A DNA stretch of 8,121 nt from Desulfobacterales bacterium (GTDB lineage: Bacteria; Desulfobacterota; Desulfobacteria; Desulfobacterales; C00003060): positions 1-8,121 of the forward strand of contig JAUWMM010000064.1 in assembly GCA_030613145.1 (NCBI GenBank), read 5' to 3'. Both the position numbers and the translations under genes were made by a program. The notes beneath the pieces were generated by a model. That model was not told where the DNA came from, ran no database searches, and was given only the letters and a program-made list of their open reading frames with translations. Shown piece by piece: positions 1 to 6,236 of the stretch (the stretch's first letter is position 1; each line of letters opens with the position of its first letter).

Positions 1-2
1 AA

Positions 3-719
3 GAGCGCTATGAACAGTCTGCATTTGCAATCAGGCGGTCTTTACTTCACAAGGGCTATGGCTATATCTCCCTTTTTCTGCTCGACAACTCCCCAAAGAA
101 TATAAATACTAGGTTTTCTCTCTTAGTCGACAGACTAGACCTTGACATTGATGCTTCATACTTTTACCAATTTAAAGAAATAAGCGAAACGCCAACATCA
201 TCTCCATATTATACTGGCTTGACCGGAACGATAAAGCCGTACCACAACTTCACCCTGGACGTCATGAAGGGGGTTTACAAGGATCGTATCTGGGTTTCAG
301 CGGGAACACAATGGAGACTACTGGATTCGGGTGAGGACGAGACAGAGTTCAACCATTCCTACAATAATCAATATTTGGCCCTGATAATAGATGATCTGCT
401 AATGAAAAATGTACAGCTTTCACTACAGGCTGATTTCTGGCAGGTAATGGACAGCGATAATGATGATGAGATATTAAGTTTCGGCGGAGAGATAGCATAT
501 GAGAAGCCTAAAACCATCAATATTTCGTTGGGCTCTTTCTACTCACTTTACAAATATGACTACTTTTCAGATACGGGGGAGAAGACCGACGTATATACAA
601 TTTATTCCGATATCCGTTATTATATTCAACCCTGGTTATACTTTGATGCTCGCTATGCATTAGACATCTATGATATCTACGAGCATCGATTCGTAGCCAC
701 GATAGGTATTGAGATCTAG
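3..719 (+). CDS. Probable outer-membrane beta-barrel protein, 3' part (N-terminus outside window)
   Basis: The reading frame is open from base 3 to the TAG at 717-719, giving 238 residues, so the gene starts upstream of the window. An internal TTG at 219 could be read as a start, but the frame stays open upstream with the same amphipathic composition and no ribosome binding site precedes it. The protein is rich in Tyr, Phe, Trp and Asp/Glu. It shows short alternating polar/aromatic segments separated by acidic or Gly/Asn turns (for example YALDIYDIYEHRFVATIGIEI at the C-terminus), as in transmembrane beta-strands of outer-membrane barrels. No Cys or heme motif is visible. The terminal residue is Ile rather than the usual Phe/Trp. 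The cytochrome gene follows 9 bases later, with its ribosome binding site overlapping this stop codon, so the two are almost certainly co-transcribed. I do not recognise the exact family. A porin-like partner of the cytochrome is an inference, and a periplasmic beta-rich protein is the alternative. Confidence 0.6.
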   Translation, partial: ERYEQSAFAIRRSLLHKGYGYISLFLLDNSPKNINTRFSLLVDRLDLDIDASYFYQFKEISETPTSSPYYTGLTGTIKPYHNFTLDVMKGVYKDRIWVSAGTQWRLLDSGEDETEFNHSYNNQYLALIIDDLLMKNVQLSLQADFWQVMDSDNDDEILSFGGEIAYEKPKTINISLGSFYSLYKYDYFSDTGEKTDVYTIYSDIRYYIQPWLYFDARYALDIYDIYEHRFVATIGIEI

Positions 720-728
720 GAGCAAGCG

Positions 729-1346
729 ATGTCACGATCAGGTCATATAATGGTTATTGCGGGAATAGCGATCATTTTATCGGTTGTGCTGTTCTTTTCA
801 CTTTCAACTTACGCTGAAAATGGTGACGGGGTGCCGCCGGAAACTGATTTGGAAGACCTTCGGTGCAAGGACTGTCACGGCCAGGACAGATTCTTGCCTT
901 CATATCATATGCCTGCGGGAAAGTGGAAAAAGAGACACGGTTACAGGGTCAATACTCTGGTGAAACCCGGCCCCAGGATAAAGGAAAAGATTCCGTTGAA
1001 GCCTGGCCATGTATATGACTGCGGTCTATGTCATGTTGATGATGCTTGCAGGAAATGTCATCAGCTAAATCGCCCAAAGAATCACACGGGTTTCTGGAGA
1101 ATGAGGGGGCATGGTATCAAAGCGTTAGCAGAGCGGGAGTCGTGTGCCTATTGCCACGTTGAAACCTTTTGCGTTCGCTGTCATCAAAATACCAAGCCGA
1201 TTAATCATCGCGGCAATTGGAAAATGGCTCACGGCAAAGCCGTAGCTGGTGGACATACTGAGAGATGTTCAGTATGTCATCCACGAATAATTACAAGAGT
1301 ACATGTTGGGGATTCGCCCCAATGTTTACCTTGTCACCCACGATAA
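729..1346 (+). CDS. Secreted heptaheme c-type cytochrome (cytochrome c3/c7-like)
   Basis: This 205-residue protein carries seven CxxCH heme-binding motifs, starting at residues 46, 98, 107, 139, 148, 180 and 199. Residues 8-25 are a hydrophobic segment followed by STYA-EN, fitting a Sec signal peptide cleaved after Ala29, so the mature protein (about 176 residues) acts outside the cytoplasmic membrane. Hemes 2-3 and 4-5 lie in two copies of a 41-residue unit, CxxCHVxxxCxxCHQ followed by NHxGxWxMxHG. His119, His128, His160 and His168 are candidate distal ligands for bis-His hemes. A degenerate unit precedes them (heme 1 and a KWKKRHG segment) and a partial unit with hemes 6-7 ends the protein. 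The ATG start has an AGGAG at 718-722, 6 bases upstream, overlapping the stop of the barrel gene. Its role is inferred to be periplasmic or outer-membrane electron transfer, possibly with that barrel. The redox partner cannot be read from sequence. Confidence 0.9.
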   Translation: MSRSGHIMVIAGIAIILSVVLFFSLSTYAENGDGVPPETDLEDLRCKDCHGQDRFLPSYHMPAGKWKKRHGYRVNTLVKPGPRIKEKIPLKPGHVYDCGLCHVDDACRKCHQLNRPKNHTGFWRMRGHGIKALAERESCAYCHVETFCVRCHQNTKPINHRGNWKMAHGKAVAGGHTERCSVCHPRIITRVHVGDSPQCLPCHPR

Positions 1347-1479
1347 AGTTTTTCAAGTTTCATTATCTTCAGGATTTGAGAGAGAACAAATACTTAAAAG
1401 GGCCTCGTAGAAACAAAGAGACACTGCCACATATAAAATCGCGGAGCGGTTTCATAACTTATGTAACAGGAGGTTTGCT

Positions 1480-2193
1480 ATGCAAGAATACACGATTCAT
1501 CCACTGGTGGTGGGAGCCAACGAAACAGACCAGGGAATCATGACCTATCTTCGAGATTATGGCAAGAGGATTTGGATTCCTATCTATGTCTTCTACATAA
1601 AAGGCGGTGACAAGAATGTCCTTGTAGACACGGGGCTCGAACAGTTTGTAGTGCCCGATGAGGTGGGAAAAACCTATGGTTTTGATGTCCTTGAATTTGA
1701 GGATGCCCTTGCTACCGTGGGGCTCAGGCCCGAGGACATAGATGTGATCATTCACACTCATCTTCACAATGATCACTGCGAAAACGATTATAAATGCCCT
1801 CGTGCCAAGGTGTATGTTCAAAAGGCGGAGATGGACTTCTTCAGGAGCCCCCACCCGATCGACCACAGGTATTACCCGGATGTGCTGGATGGAGTTGATG
1901 TAGTTGAGGTGGAAGGGGACGCGAACATCCTCGACGGGATCGATGTAATTTATAGCCCGGGGCACACGGTCGGCGGCCAGTCCGTGGCCATCAACACATC
2001 AGAAGGCAAGGCAATTATCACGGGGTTTTGCTGTAATGACAAAAACTTTCCGGCCACAGGGCCGGCAATAGCCCCAGGGGTCCACATCGATGTAATAGAG
2101 GCCTACGATAGCATCCAAAAGATCAAGGAGATGGCTGACGTCCTGATCCCCCTTCATGACCTTTCAATCGGGAAGATGAAAACTATCCCCTAA
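1480..2193 (+). CDS. Metallo-beta-lactamase-fold hydrolase, N-acyl homoserine lactonase-like
   Basis: The 237-residue protein has the MBL metal site: VLVDTG (47-52), HTHLHNDHC (92-100, giving His94, His96, Asp98 and His99), PGHTVGGQ with His162, and a late PLHD with His226. The layout and length match the AHL-lactonase/glyoxalase-II-like branch (AiiA type, about 250 residues). No signal peptide is seen, so it is cytoplasmic. The segment that normally carries the metal-bridging Asp (about residue 183, in a TxD or TGD context) reads TGFCCND instead, so that ligand is absent or replaced by Cys184/Cys185. Lactonase activity should therefore not be assumed; a hydrolase on another ester, thioester or lactone is equally possible. 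The ATG start has a strong AGGAGG at 1468-1473 with 6-base spacing. It stands 133 bases after the cytochrome gene and converges on the Mth938-like gene, so it is probably a separate unit. No convincing promoter was seen in 1347-1479. Confidence 0.82.
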   Translation: MQEYTIHPLVVGANETDQGIMTYLRDYGKRIWIPIYVFYIKGGDKNVLVDTGLEQFVVPDEVGKTYGFDVLEFEDALATVGLRPEDIDVIIHTHLHNDHCENDYKCPRAKVYVQKAEMDFFRSPHPIDHRYYPDVLDGVDVVEVEGDANILDGIDVIYSPGHTVGGQSVAINTSEGKAIITGFCCNDKNFPATGPAIAPGVHIDVIEAYDSIQKIKEMADVLIPLHDLSIGKMKTIP

Positions 2194-2247
2194 GGCTTGC
2201 GCAATAACAACTTAGCAGGATTGGCGCTCATATATCGACGCTTTTGG

Positions 2248-2589
2248 TCAGCAGGTGAGATGAAAGCCAGCGACAAGCTTTTTCCCCTCTTTCAGAAGCC
2301 GATTGTACGTGTCACAAGCTGATGAGGTTTTTTGGATCAGGACCTTGACTCCCCGCTTTTGGAACTCAGACTGCACCGCCTTTGATACCCGCATAGCGCC
2401 AAAACCGGTCCCGAAGATGCAAATCTCGGCATCTGAATTCAAAAGATCCTGCACATCGTTTACTTCCACAAGGTGACCTTGGCCCCGCCACCAGTCCGGC
2501 ACCACTCTTTCGCCTATAAGCTTGATGTCGTGCCCGTAACCCTTCCCATCGATTTCAATGTGGCCAAAGCGGTACGATTCAATCTTCAT
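2248..2589 (-). CDS. Mth938-like domain protein (DUF498/NDUFAF3 family)
   Basis: From the ATG at 2589 the product is 113 residues, which is typical of single-domain Mth938 proteins. Family signatures include the N-terminal KIESYRFGHIEIDG, the PDWWR motif (31-35) followed by a GH, IFGTGFGAMRV (58-68), and the C-terminal AGFHLTC (107-113). An in-frame TTG lies three codons upstream at 2598, but it leaves only 1-2 bases after the AGGGG. The ATG sits about 10 bases after that AGGGG and matches the family N-terminus, so I chose it. The fold is known structurally (MTH938 of Methanothermobacter), but the bacterial function is unknown; the human relative NDUFAF3 assists complex I assembly. It is the last gene of the 2-oxoacid oxidoreductase operon, 16 bases after the ACT gene, which suggests an accessory role there (inference). 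No terminator hairpin is visible in the 54 bases between it and the convergent MBL gene. Confidence 0.85.
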   Translation of the reverse strand: MKIESYRFGHIEIDGKGYGHDIKLIGERVVPDWWRGQGHLVEVNDVQDLLNSDAEICIFGTGFGAMRVSKAVQSEFQKRGVKVLIQKTSSACDTYNRLLKEGKKLVAGFHLTC

Positions 2590-2605
2590 GGCATACAAGC
2601 CCCTG

Positions 2606-3028
2606 CTACATATTGTAAATTTTCTCGTCGTAAAGATTGATCCAGTTGTTTTTCAAGACCTTGACGGCTTTTTTGGTGTTGTCAACATCCAGGATGAGAA
2701 CCGTATCTTGTATTTCTATGCAGGGATAGATATGGAGAATATCGACGTTTTCAGAATGCAATAGCTTCAGGATTGTATTCAATCCGCCCGGATGATCCGG
2801 GACACGGACAGCAATCACATCCACAGTCTTGGCCTTGAAACCCAAGCCGGTCAAAATCGACATTGCTGCTTCCGGGTTGCTGACAATGAGTCGAAGAGAG
2901 GCTTTTTTATTCTCGGTGCCTACCCAGAACGCGGGGACTCTGACATCGTTTTCATAAAGATGGCCGATGATACGAGAAAGTTCACCTGTCCTATTTTTGA
3001 CTCCTATGACAATTTCCTTGATAGTCAT
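2606..3028 (-). CDS. Tandem ACT-domain protein
   Basis: The 140-residue protein consists of two ACT domains and nothing else. The first spans about residues 4-66, with the NRTGELSRIIGHLYENDV loop and helix and LRLIVSNPEAAMSIL. The second spans about 71-133, with VPDHPGGLNTILKLLHSENVDI and LILDVDNTKKAVKVL. The Gly in each beta1-alpha1 loop (Gly15; Gly81/Gly82) is where ACT domains usually bind amino acids at dimer interfaces. No catalytic or DNA-binding domain is attached, so a small-molecule sensor or regulator is likely. Proteins of this architecture often sit beside aryl- or acyl-CoA ligases and indolepyruvate or 2-oxoacid:ferredoxin oxidoreductases. Here the gene lies 27 bases behind the gamma subunit, which supports sensing of an amino acid related to the enzyme's 2-oxoacid (inference). 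The start is ATG, with an AAGGG about 11 bases upstream. Confidence 0.88.
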   Translation of the reverse strand: MTIKEIVIGVKNRTGELSRIIGHLYENDVRVPAFWVGTENKKASLRLIVSNPEAAMSILTGLGFKAKTVDVIAVRVPDHPGGLNTILKLLHSENVDILHIYPCIEIQDTVLILDVDNTKKAVKVLKNNWINLYDEKIYNM

Positions 3029-3055
3029 GGCTATGATTTCCCTTTAGTTCTGAGC

Positions 3056-3610
3056 TTACGAACCGGACAGCCCCTTTACAAACGCTGCTCCCTCCTTGAG
3101 GGCCAGTGTGTTAATCTTGTGCACCTTTGTGCCCTTTGTCTCAAAGATGCTCTTTACACTTTTGATAACAGACTTCAAGGAAACCAAACCGGTCTTTTGG
3201 ACAAAAGCGCCGATCATAACCATATTTGCACTCCGGGCATTGCCCAGTCTCTCGGCAATGTTGTTAACCGGTATGGCCACCACTTGTATATCGCGGCGTT
3301 TGGGCCGCAGTTCTACTAGGTCACTGTTTAAGAAGACGGCGCCTCCTGACTTGACCCCCCCCTCAAACCTCATCACAGAAGGGGTGTTCATCAATACAGC
3401 AAAGTCCGGAAAAGATGCTACCGGAGAGGCGATCGGCTCATCGCTGACAGTAATGGTGCAATTGGCGGTTCCCCCTCGCACCTCTGCCCCGTAGGAGGGC
3501 AGAAAGGTCACATGCTTGTCTTCGTGCATGCCCGAAGTTGCCAGCACATATCCCATCATCAGGACCCCCTGTCCGCCAAAGCCGGAAAATATGGTTTTGG
3601 TTATGCCCAT
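3056..3610 (-). CDS. vorC: 2-oxoacid:ferredoxin oxidoreductase, gamma subunit
   Basis: The 184-residue protein is a stand-alone pyruvate/ketoisovalerate oxidoreductase gamma domain. It shows the N-terminal GFGGQGV (10-16) and the highly conserved LPSYGAEVRGGTANC (37-51), both hallmarks of KorC/VorC/PorC subunits. Length is normal for the family (about 175-195). In the assembled cytoplasmic enzyme this subunit contributes to CoA binding and to the interface with alpha. It is encoded downstream of beta, separated by a 159-base spacer containing inverted repeats. The start is ATG at 3610, with AAAGG about 12 bases upstream, a rather long spacing. The substrate (branched-chain 2-oxoacids, 2-oxoglutarate or another) cannot be fixed from this subunit; the symbol follows the VorB-like alpha subunit and is provisional. 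Confidence 0.9.
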   Translation of the reverse strand: MGITKTIFSGFGGQGVLMMGYVLATSGMHEDKHVTFLPSYGAEVRGGTANCTITVSDEPIASPVASFPDFAVLMNTPSVMRFEGGVKSGGAVFLNSDLVELRPKRRDIQVVAIPVNNIAERLGNARSANMVMIGAFVQKTGLVSLKSVIKSVKSIFETKGTKVHKINTLALKEGAAFVKGLSGS

Positions 3611-3769
3611 CGTGTCAAAAAACCTTTTATCACGAAATCACGAAAAAACAGGAGCCTTTAAATTGCAACTCATATATTCGAGACACCTTGAACATAAGTC
3701 AATGGCATCTATGCCATACACCTTCATTCGTTCTCGCTTTCGTGCTTTCGCCCTTTCGTGTTTTCGTGA
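3611..3769 (-). repeat. Palindromic spacer inside the operon (CACGAAA-type inverted repeat)
   Basis: This 159-base gap between the beta and gamma genes holds an imperfect inverted repeat. Arm 3629-3646 pairs with 3753-3770 at 16 of 18 positions, both built from repeated CACGAAA/TTTCGTG units, and further TTTCGTG/TTTCGCC units fill 3736-3760. Near the centre is a perfect 6-bp stem, ATGGCA (3702-3707) with TGCCAT (3712-3717), and a 4-base loop. The right arm overlaps the stop codon of the beta gene. No ORF is credible. In the operon mRNA the region could fold as nested stem-loops and affect transcript stability or relative subunit expression (inference). Confidence 0.7.
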
Positions 3770-4561
3770 TTATGTTTTTGCTCTTTTGCCTCTCTTCATC
3801 CTATCCATTCGATTCTGAGCCTGAGTGGTATCCTTGATTACCCCAAGGGGGTAGCTCTTTACGACCTCTTCTTCGACCCATTTGCAAGCATCCACCGGCG
3901 AGAGTTTCCAGTTTATCGGGCACTGAGACAATATCTCAACCAACGCGAACCCAAGATCATCCATTTGCACTTGAAAAGCTTTCTTGATGGCCCTTTTGGT
4001 CTTGATAATATTTTTCGGCGATGTAACGGCTGTCCTCTCAATGTATACACTTCCATCTGCTACTGCCAACATTTGACTCAGGTCGAGTGGGAACCCGTCT
4101 CTGAGGGGCAATCGACCCCCTGGTGAGGTGGTTGTGGTTTGCCCCAAAAGGGTGGTGGGTGCCATCTGGCCGCCTGTCATTCCGTATACTCCATTGTTTA
4201 CAAAGATAGCGCTCAGGCGCTCCCCCCGGTTGGCCGCGTGAATGGTCTCAGCCGTGCCGATGGCGGCAATGTCTCCATCCCCTTGATAGGTAAACACGAT
4301 CAGGTCGGGTCGGGTTCGTTTTATTCCTGTGGCCACTGCAATAGCTCGTCCATGTGGGGCCTCTCCCATGTCCACGTCAATGTAATTGTAAGCCAAGACA
4401 GCGCACCCGGCAGGCGGCACCCCCACGGTCTTGTCCCGAATTCCGAGTTCGTCAATCACTTCAGCTAGTAATCGGTGAATGATGCTGTGGCCACACCCGG
4501 GGCAATAGTGAAAAATGTTGTCTTTTAGGGCCTTGGGCCTTGTGAATACCTGTTTAGCCAT
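3770..4561 (-). CDS. vorA: 2-oxoacid:ferredoxin oxidoreductase, beta subunit (TPP-binding)
   Basis: The 263-residue protein is the catalytic thiamine-diphosphate subunit. It shows HYCPGCGH (18-25), the GDGD start of the TPP/Mg motif at 94-97 with Asn122/Asn123 completing it in IFVNNGVYGMTGGQ, and TSPGGR (145-150). The N-terminal CPGCGH is typical of the four-subunit KorB/VorA branch. The length is normal, and the extended basic tail (MDRMKRGKRAKT) is not part of the conserved core. With alpha, gamma and delta it would decarboxylate a 2-oxoacid to an acyl-CoA, reducing ferredoxin, or run in reverse for CO2 fixation. It starts at the ATG at 4561; I see only a weak ribosome binding site upstream, unusual next to the other genes of the operon. 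A 299-base spacer separates it from alpha. VOR versus KOR substrate specificity is unresolved. Confidence 0.93.
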   Translation of the reverse strand: MAKQVFTRPKALKDNIFHYCPGCGHSIIHRLLAEVIDELGIRDKTVGVPPAGCAVLAYNYIDVDMGEAPHGRAIAVATGIKRTRPDLIVFTYQGDGDIAAIGTAETIHAANRGERLSAIFVNNGVYGMTGGQMAPTTLLGQTTTTSPGGRLPLRDGFPLDLSQMLAVADGSVYIERTAVTSPKNIIKTKRAIKKAFQVQMDDLGFALVEILSQCPINWKLSPVDACKWVEEEVVKSYPLGVIKDTTQAQNRMDRMKRGKRAKT

Positions 4562-4860
4562 AGGACGTTTCAGAATTTCTACAATCTATTGAAACGATGG
4601 ATCTTTTCGTGACATCTGTTTTTTGCCTGCTAAAGAAAATCCGAAATCCGAATATCGAAATCCGAGACAATTTTCAAATTCTCAAAACTCAAATGACCGA
4701 AAATTCGTATTTCCGTTTTATTCAGCATTGTTTTGAACATTAGAAAATTCGTATTTTGGATTTGTTTCGGATTTCGTATTTCGAGTTTCGACATTTACCG
4801 GACAGATATTATCCATCATTCCAGTATTCCAACATTCCAATTGGGGCAAGGCCCCCAAGT
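4562..4860 (-). repeat. Repeat-rich intra-operon spacer (CCGAAAT-type inverted repeat)
   Basis: This spacer between the alpha and beta genes has no credible ORF. Arm 4650-4672 pairs with 4760-4782 at 18 of 23 positions, both built from GAAATCCGA/TCGGATTTC units. Between and around the arms a 14-base direct repeat, GAAAATTCGTATTT, occurs at 4699-4712 and 4743-4756. Bases 4810-4835 contain short ATTCCAGTATTCCAACATTCC repetition. The region is AT-rich compared with its flanking genes. Its length is unusual for two subunits of one enzyme, so it is either an inserted repeat element or it carries an internal regulatory function. I saw no strong promoter for the beta gene in it. Confidence 0.65.
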
Positions 4861-5928
4861 TCACAGTCCATACCTGTGAATCAGCTTTGTGATGGCGGCT
4901 CCGATATCATGAGGTGTAGGGATGATTCCTCCCGGTCTGCCATGAAAGTGTACCCTAGCCTGCTCGCCCACGCTGAGCTTCACATCTTCCACCATCTGGC
5001 CAAAGTTCATCTCAAATACAAGGAGACTTTTGATGGTGCGGGTTAGGTCCCTCAGTTCCTTTCCAGGAAAGGGCCACAAGGTTATAGGCCGAAATAGGCC
5101 TGCCTTCAGACCCGCTTTTCTTACGCGGTTAACAGCACCCTTGGCAATGCGAGCTGCTGTGCCAAAGGCAACCACAGCAACCACAGCATCATCGAGAAGA
5201 TACGACTCATGCTCGGTTTCGCGCTCGCATATAGCCGCATACTTCCTGGCCAGCTTCCAGTTGAATTGCTCCATCTCTGTGGGGTCTAAATGCAATGAGG
5301 CAATCAGGCGGCTGTCTCGACCCCGGGCACCATCCAGTGTCCAGTCCTTTTTTGGTAATGCGGCAGGATCAATCGGATCTGGAAAGATTACGGGCTCCAT
5401 CATTTGGCCCATGAGGCCATCGCCCAGCAATATAACAGGGCTGCGATAGGCATCGGCTAAGTCAAATGCCTTTATGGTCAGGGTGACCAGTTCTTGGCCC
5501 GAGCAAGGTGCGAGAACTATGGTTCGATAGCCCCCGTGTCCCCCGCCTTTTGTAGCCTGAAGATAGTCCTGCTGGGAAGGGGCGATATTTCCAAGACCAG
5601 GGCCTCCGCGCATAATGTTGACGATCACAGCCGGGAGTTCCATGCCGGCCATGTAAGAGATCCCCTCCTGCTTTAGGCTGATCCCAGGGCTGGAAGACGA
5701 GGTCATGGCACGGACGCCGGCCATGCTTGCCCCCATGACCATGTTAATGGCAGCCAGTTCGCTTTCGGCCTGTACAAATGTGGCATCTTCCAACTGGGCA
5801 AAGCGCACAGACATGTATTCGGGGAGTTCGTTTTGCGGTGTGATGGGGTAGCCTGCATAAAAACGACACCCTGCTCGAGTTGCCGCCTCGGCAATCGCAT
5901 GGCTTCCCCGCATTAACTGTTTAGTCAC
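4861..5928 (-). CDS. vorB: 2-oxoacid:ferredoxin oxidoreductase, alpha subunit (VorB type)
   Basis: From the GTG at 5928 the protein is 355 residues, the usual VorB length. Family marks are MTKQLMRGSHAIAEAA at the N-terminus, GYPITPQNELPEYMS (26-40), QAESELAAINMVMGAS (53-68), SSSSPGISLKQEGISYMAG (77-95), RGGPGLGNIAPSQQDYLQ (107-124), and the C-terminal transketolase-like part with RPITLWPFPGK (280-290) and FEMNFGQMVEDV (305-316). It contributes to the TPP active site with beta. The frame can be extended six codons to a TTG at 5946, but the GTG matches the family N-terminus and has GAGG 6 bases upstream. With this start the gene overlaps the end of the ferredoxin gene by 8 bases, indicating translational coupling. 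The symbol follows the 3-methyl-2-oxobutanoate dehydrogenase VorB naming; the real substrate could be another 2-oxoacid. Confidence 0.92.
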   Translation of the reverse strand: MTKQLMRGSHAIAEAATRAGCRFYAGYPITPQNELPEYMSVRFAQLEDATFVQAESELAAINMVMGASMAGVRAMTSSSSPGISLKQEGISYMAGMELPAVIVNIMRGGPGLGNIAPSQQDYLQATKGGGHGGYRTIVLAPCSGQELVTLTIKAFDLADAYRSPVILLGDGLMGQMMEPVIFPDPIDPAALPKKDWTLDGARGRDSRLIASLHLDPTEMEQFNWKLARKYAAICERETEHESYLLDDAVVAVVAFGTAARIAKGAVNRVRKAGLKAGLFRPITLWPFPGKELRDLTRTIKSLLVFEMNFGQMVEDVKLSVGEQARVHFHGRPGGIIPTPHDIGAAITKLIHRYGL

Positions 5929-6148
5929 GGAACACCTCAATGGCAATGTCAGGGCAAATTATTGCACACAGGGCGCATCCAGTGCATTTGCGGTTCTTGC
6001 TCTTTTCCTTTTCAGTATATTCGGCTGGATGATAACCCCTGATGTTGAGCTTGTTTCTTATCCTGATCGACCCCTTGGGGCATGCCGCAATACAGAGCCC
6101 ACCCCCCTTGCACAATTCACTATTGATCCTTATAAATCCCTTCTTCAA
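5921..6148 (-). CDS. vorD: Ferredoxin-type delta subunit of the 2-oxoacid oxidoreductase (altered first cluster motif)
   Basis: The 75-residue protein resembles the 2x[4Fe-4S] delta subunits of VOR/KOR enzymes, which pass electrons from the TPP subunit to soluble ferredoxin. The second motif is complete: Cys55, Cys58, Cys61 and Cys65 followed by Pro. The first has Cys13, Cys19 and Cys23-Pro, but residue 16, normally Cys, is Gly (codon GGT, one change from TGT). The remaining cysteines would support one full [4Fe-4S] cluster and one three-cysteine site, as in [3Fe-4S]-containing ferredoxins. A real variant or a sequencing/assembly error are both possible, since the site sits in a G-rich run. 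The start is TTG at 6148, with AGGAG 8 bases upstream (6157-6161). It is the first gene of the operon and its end overlaps vorB by 8 bases. Confidence 0.88.
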   Translation of the reverse strand: MKKGFIRINSELCKGGGLCIAACPKGSIRIRNKLNIRGYHPAEYTEKEKSKNRKCTGCALCAIICPDIAIEVFRD

Positions 6149-6185
6149 AGGTCGATCTCCTGATTAACGGTCCAAAAAATTAATG

Positions 6186-6212
6186 ACTATGTCCAGTTGC
6201 ATACTTTGTCAA
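6186..6212 (-). promoter_or_regulatory. Candidate sigma-70 promoter of the 2-oxoacid oxidoreductase operon
   Basis: Read on the minus strand, a perfect -35 TTGACA (6207-6212) is followed after 15 bases by CATAGT (6186-6191), which matches 4 of 6 positions of the -10 consensus. The spacing is shorter than the ideal 17. Transcription would begin near 6180 and give a leader of about 30 bases containing the AGGAG of the ferredoxin gene. The position, in the divergent region upstream of the first operon gene, fits, but the weak -10 keeps confidence moderate. Confidence 0.45.
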
Positions 6213-6236
6213 GGGCAATTTCTGCTGACCTTTTCC

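Noticed and set aside
1265..1543. Plus-strand 92-codon frame bridging the cytochrome and MBL genes
   Set aside because: It overlaps the cytochrome 3' end and the MBL 5' end in another frame. Both of those genes have clear family motifs, and this frame has none.
1480..2193. Quorum-quenching AHL lactonase as a definite call
   Set aside because: The fold is right, but the bridging Asp position is changed and there is no acyl-homoserine-lactone context nearby, so only fold-level assignment is supported.
2194..2247. Bidirectional terminator between the convergent MBL and Mth938-like genes
   Set aside because: No inverted repeat of useful length followed by a T-run is visible on either strand.
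3516..3837. Two overlapping plus-strand frames across the beta-gamma spacer
   Set aside because: They are by-products of the CACGAAA palindrome and the antisense of the gamma and beta genes, with no ribosome binding site or family resemblance.
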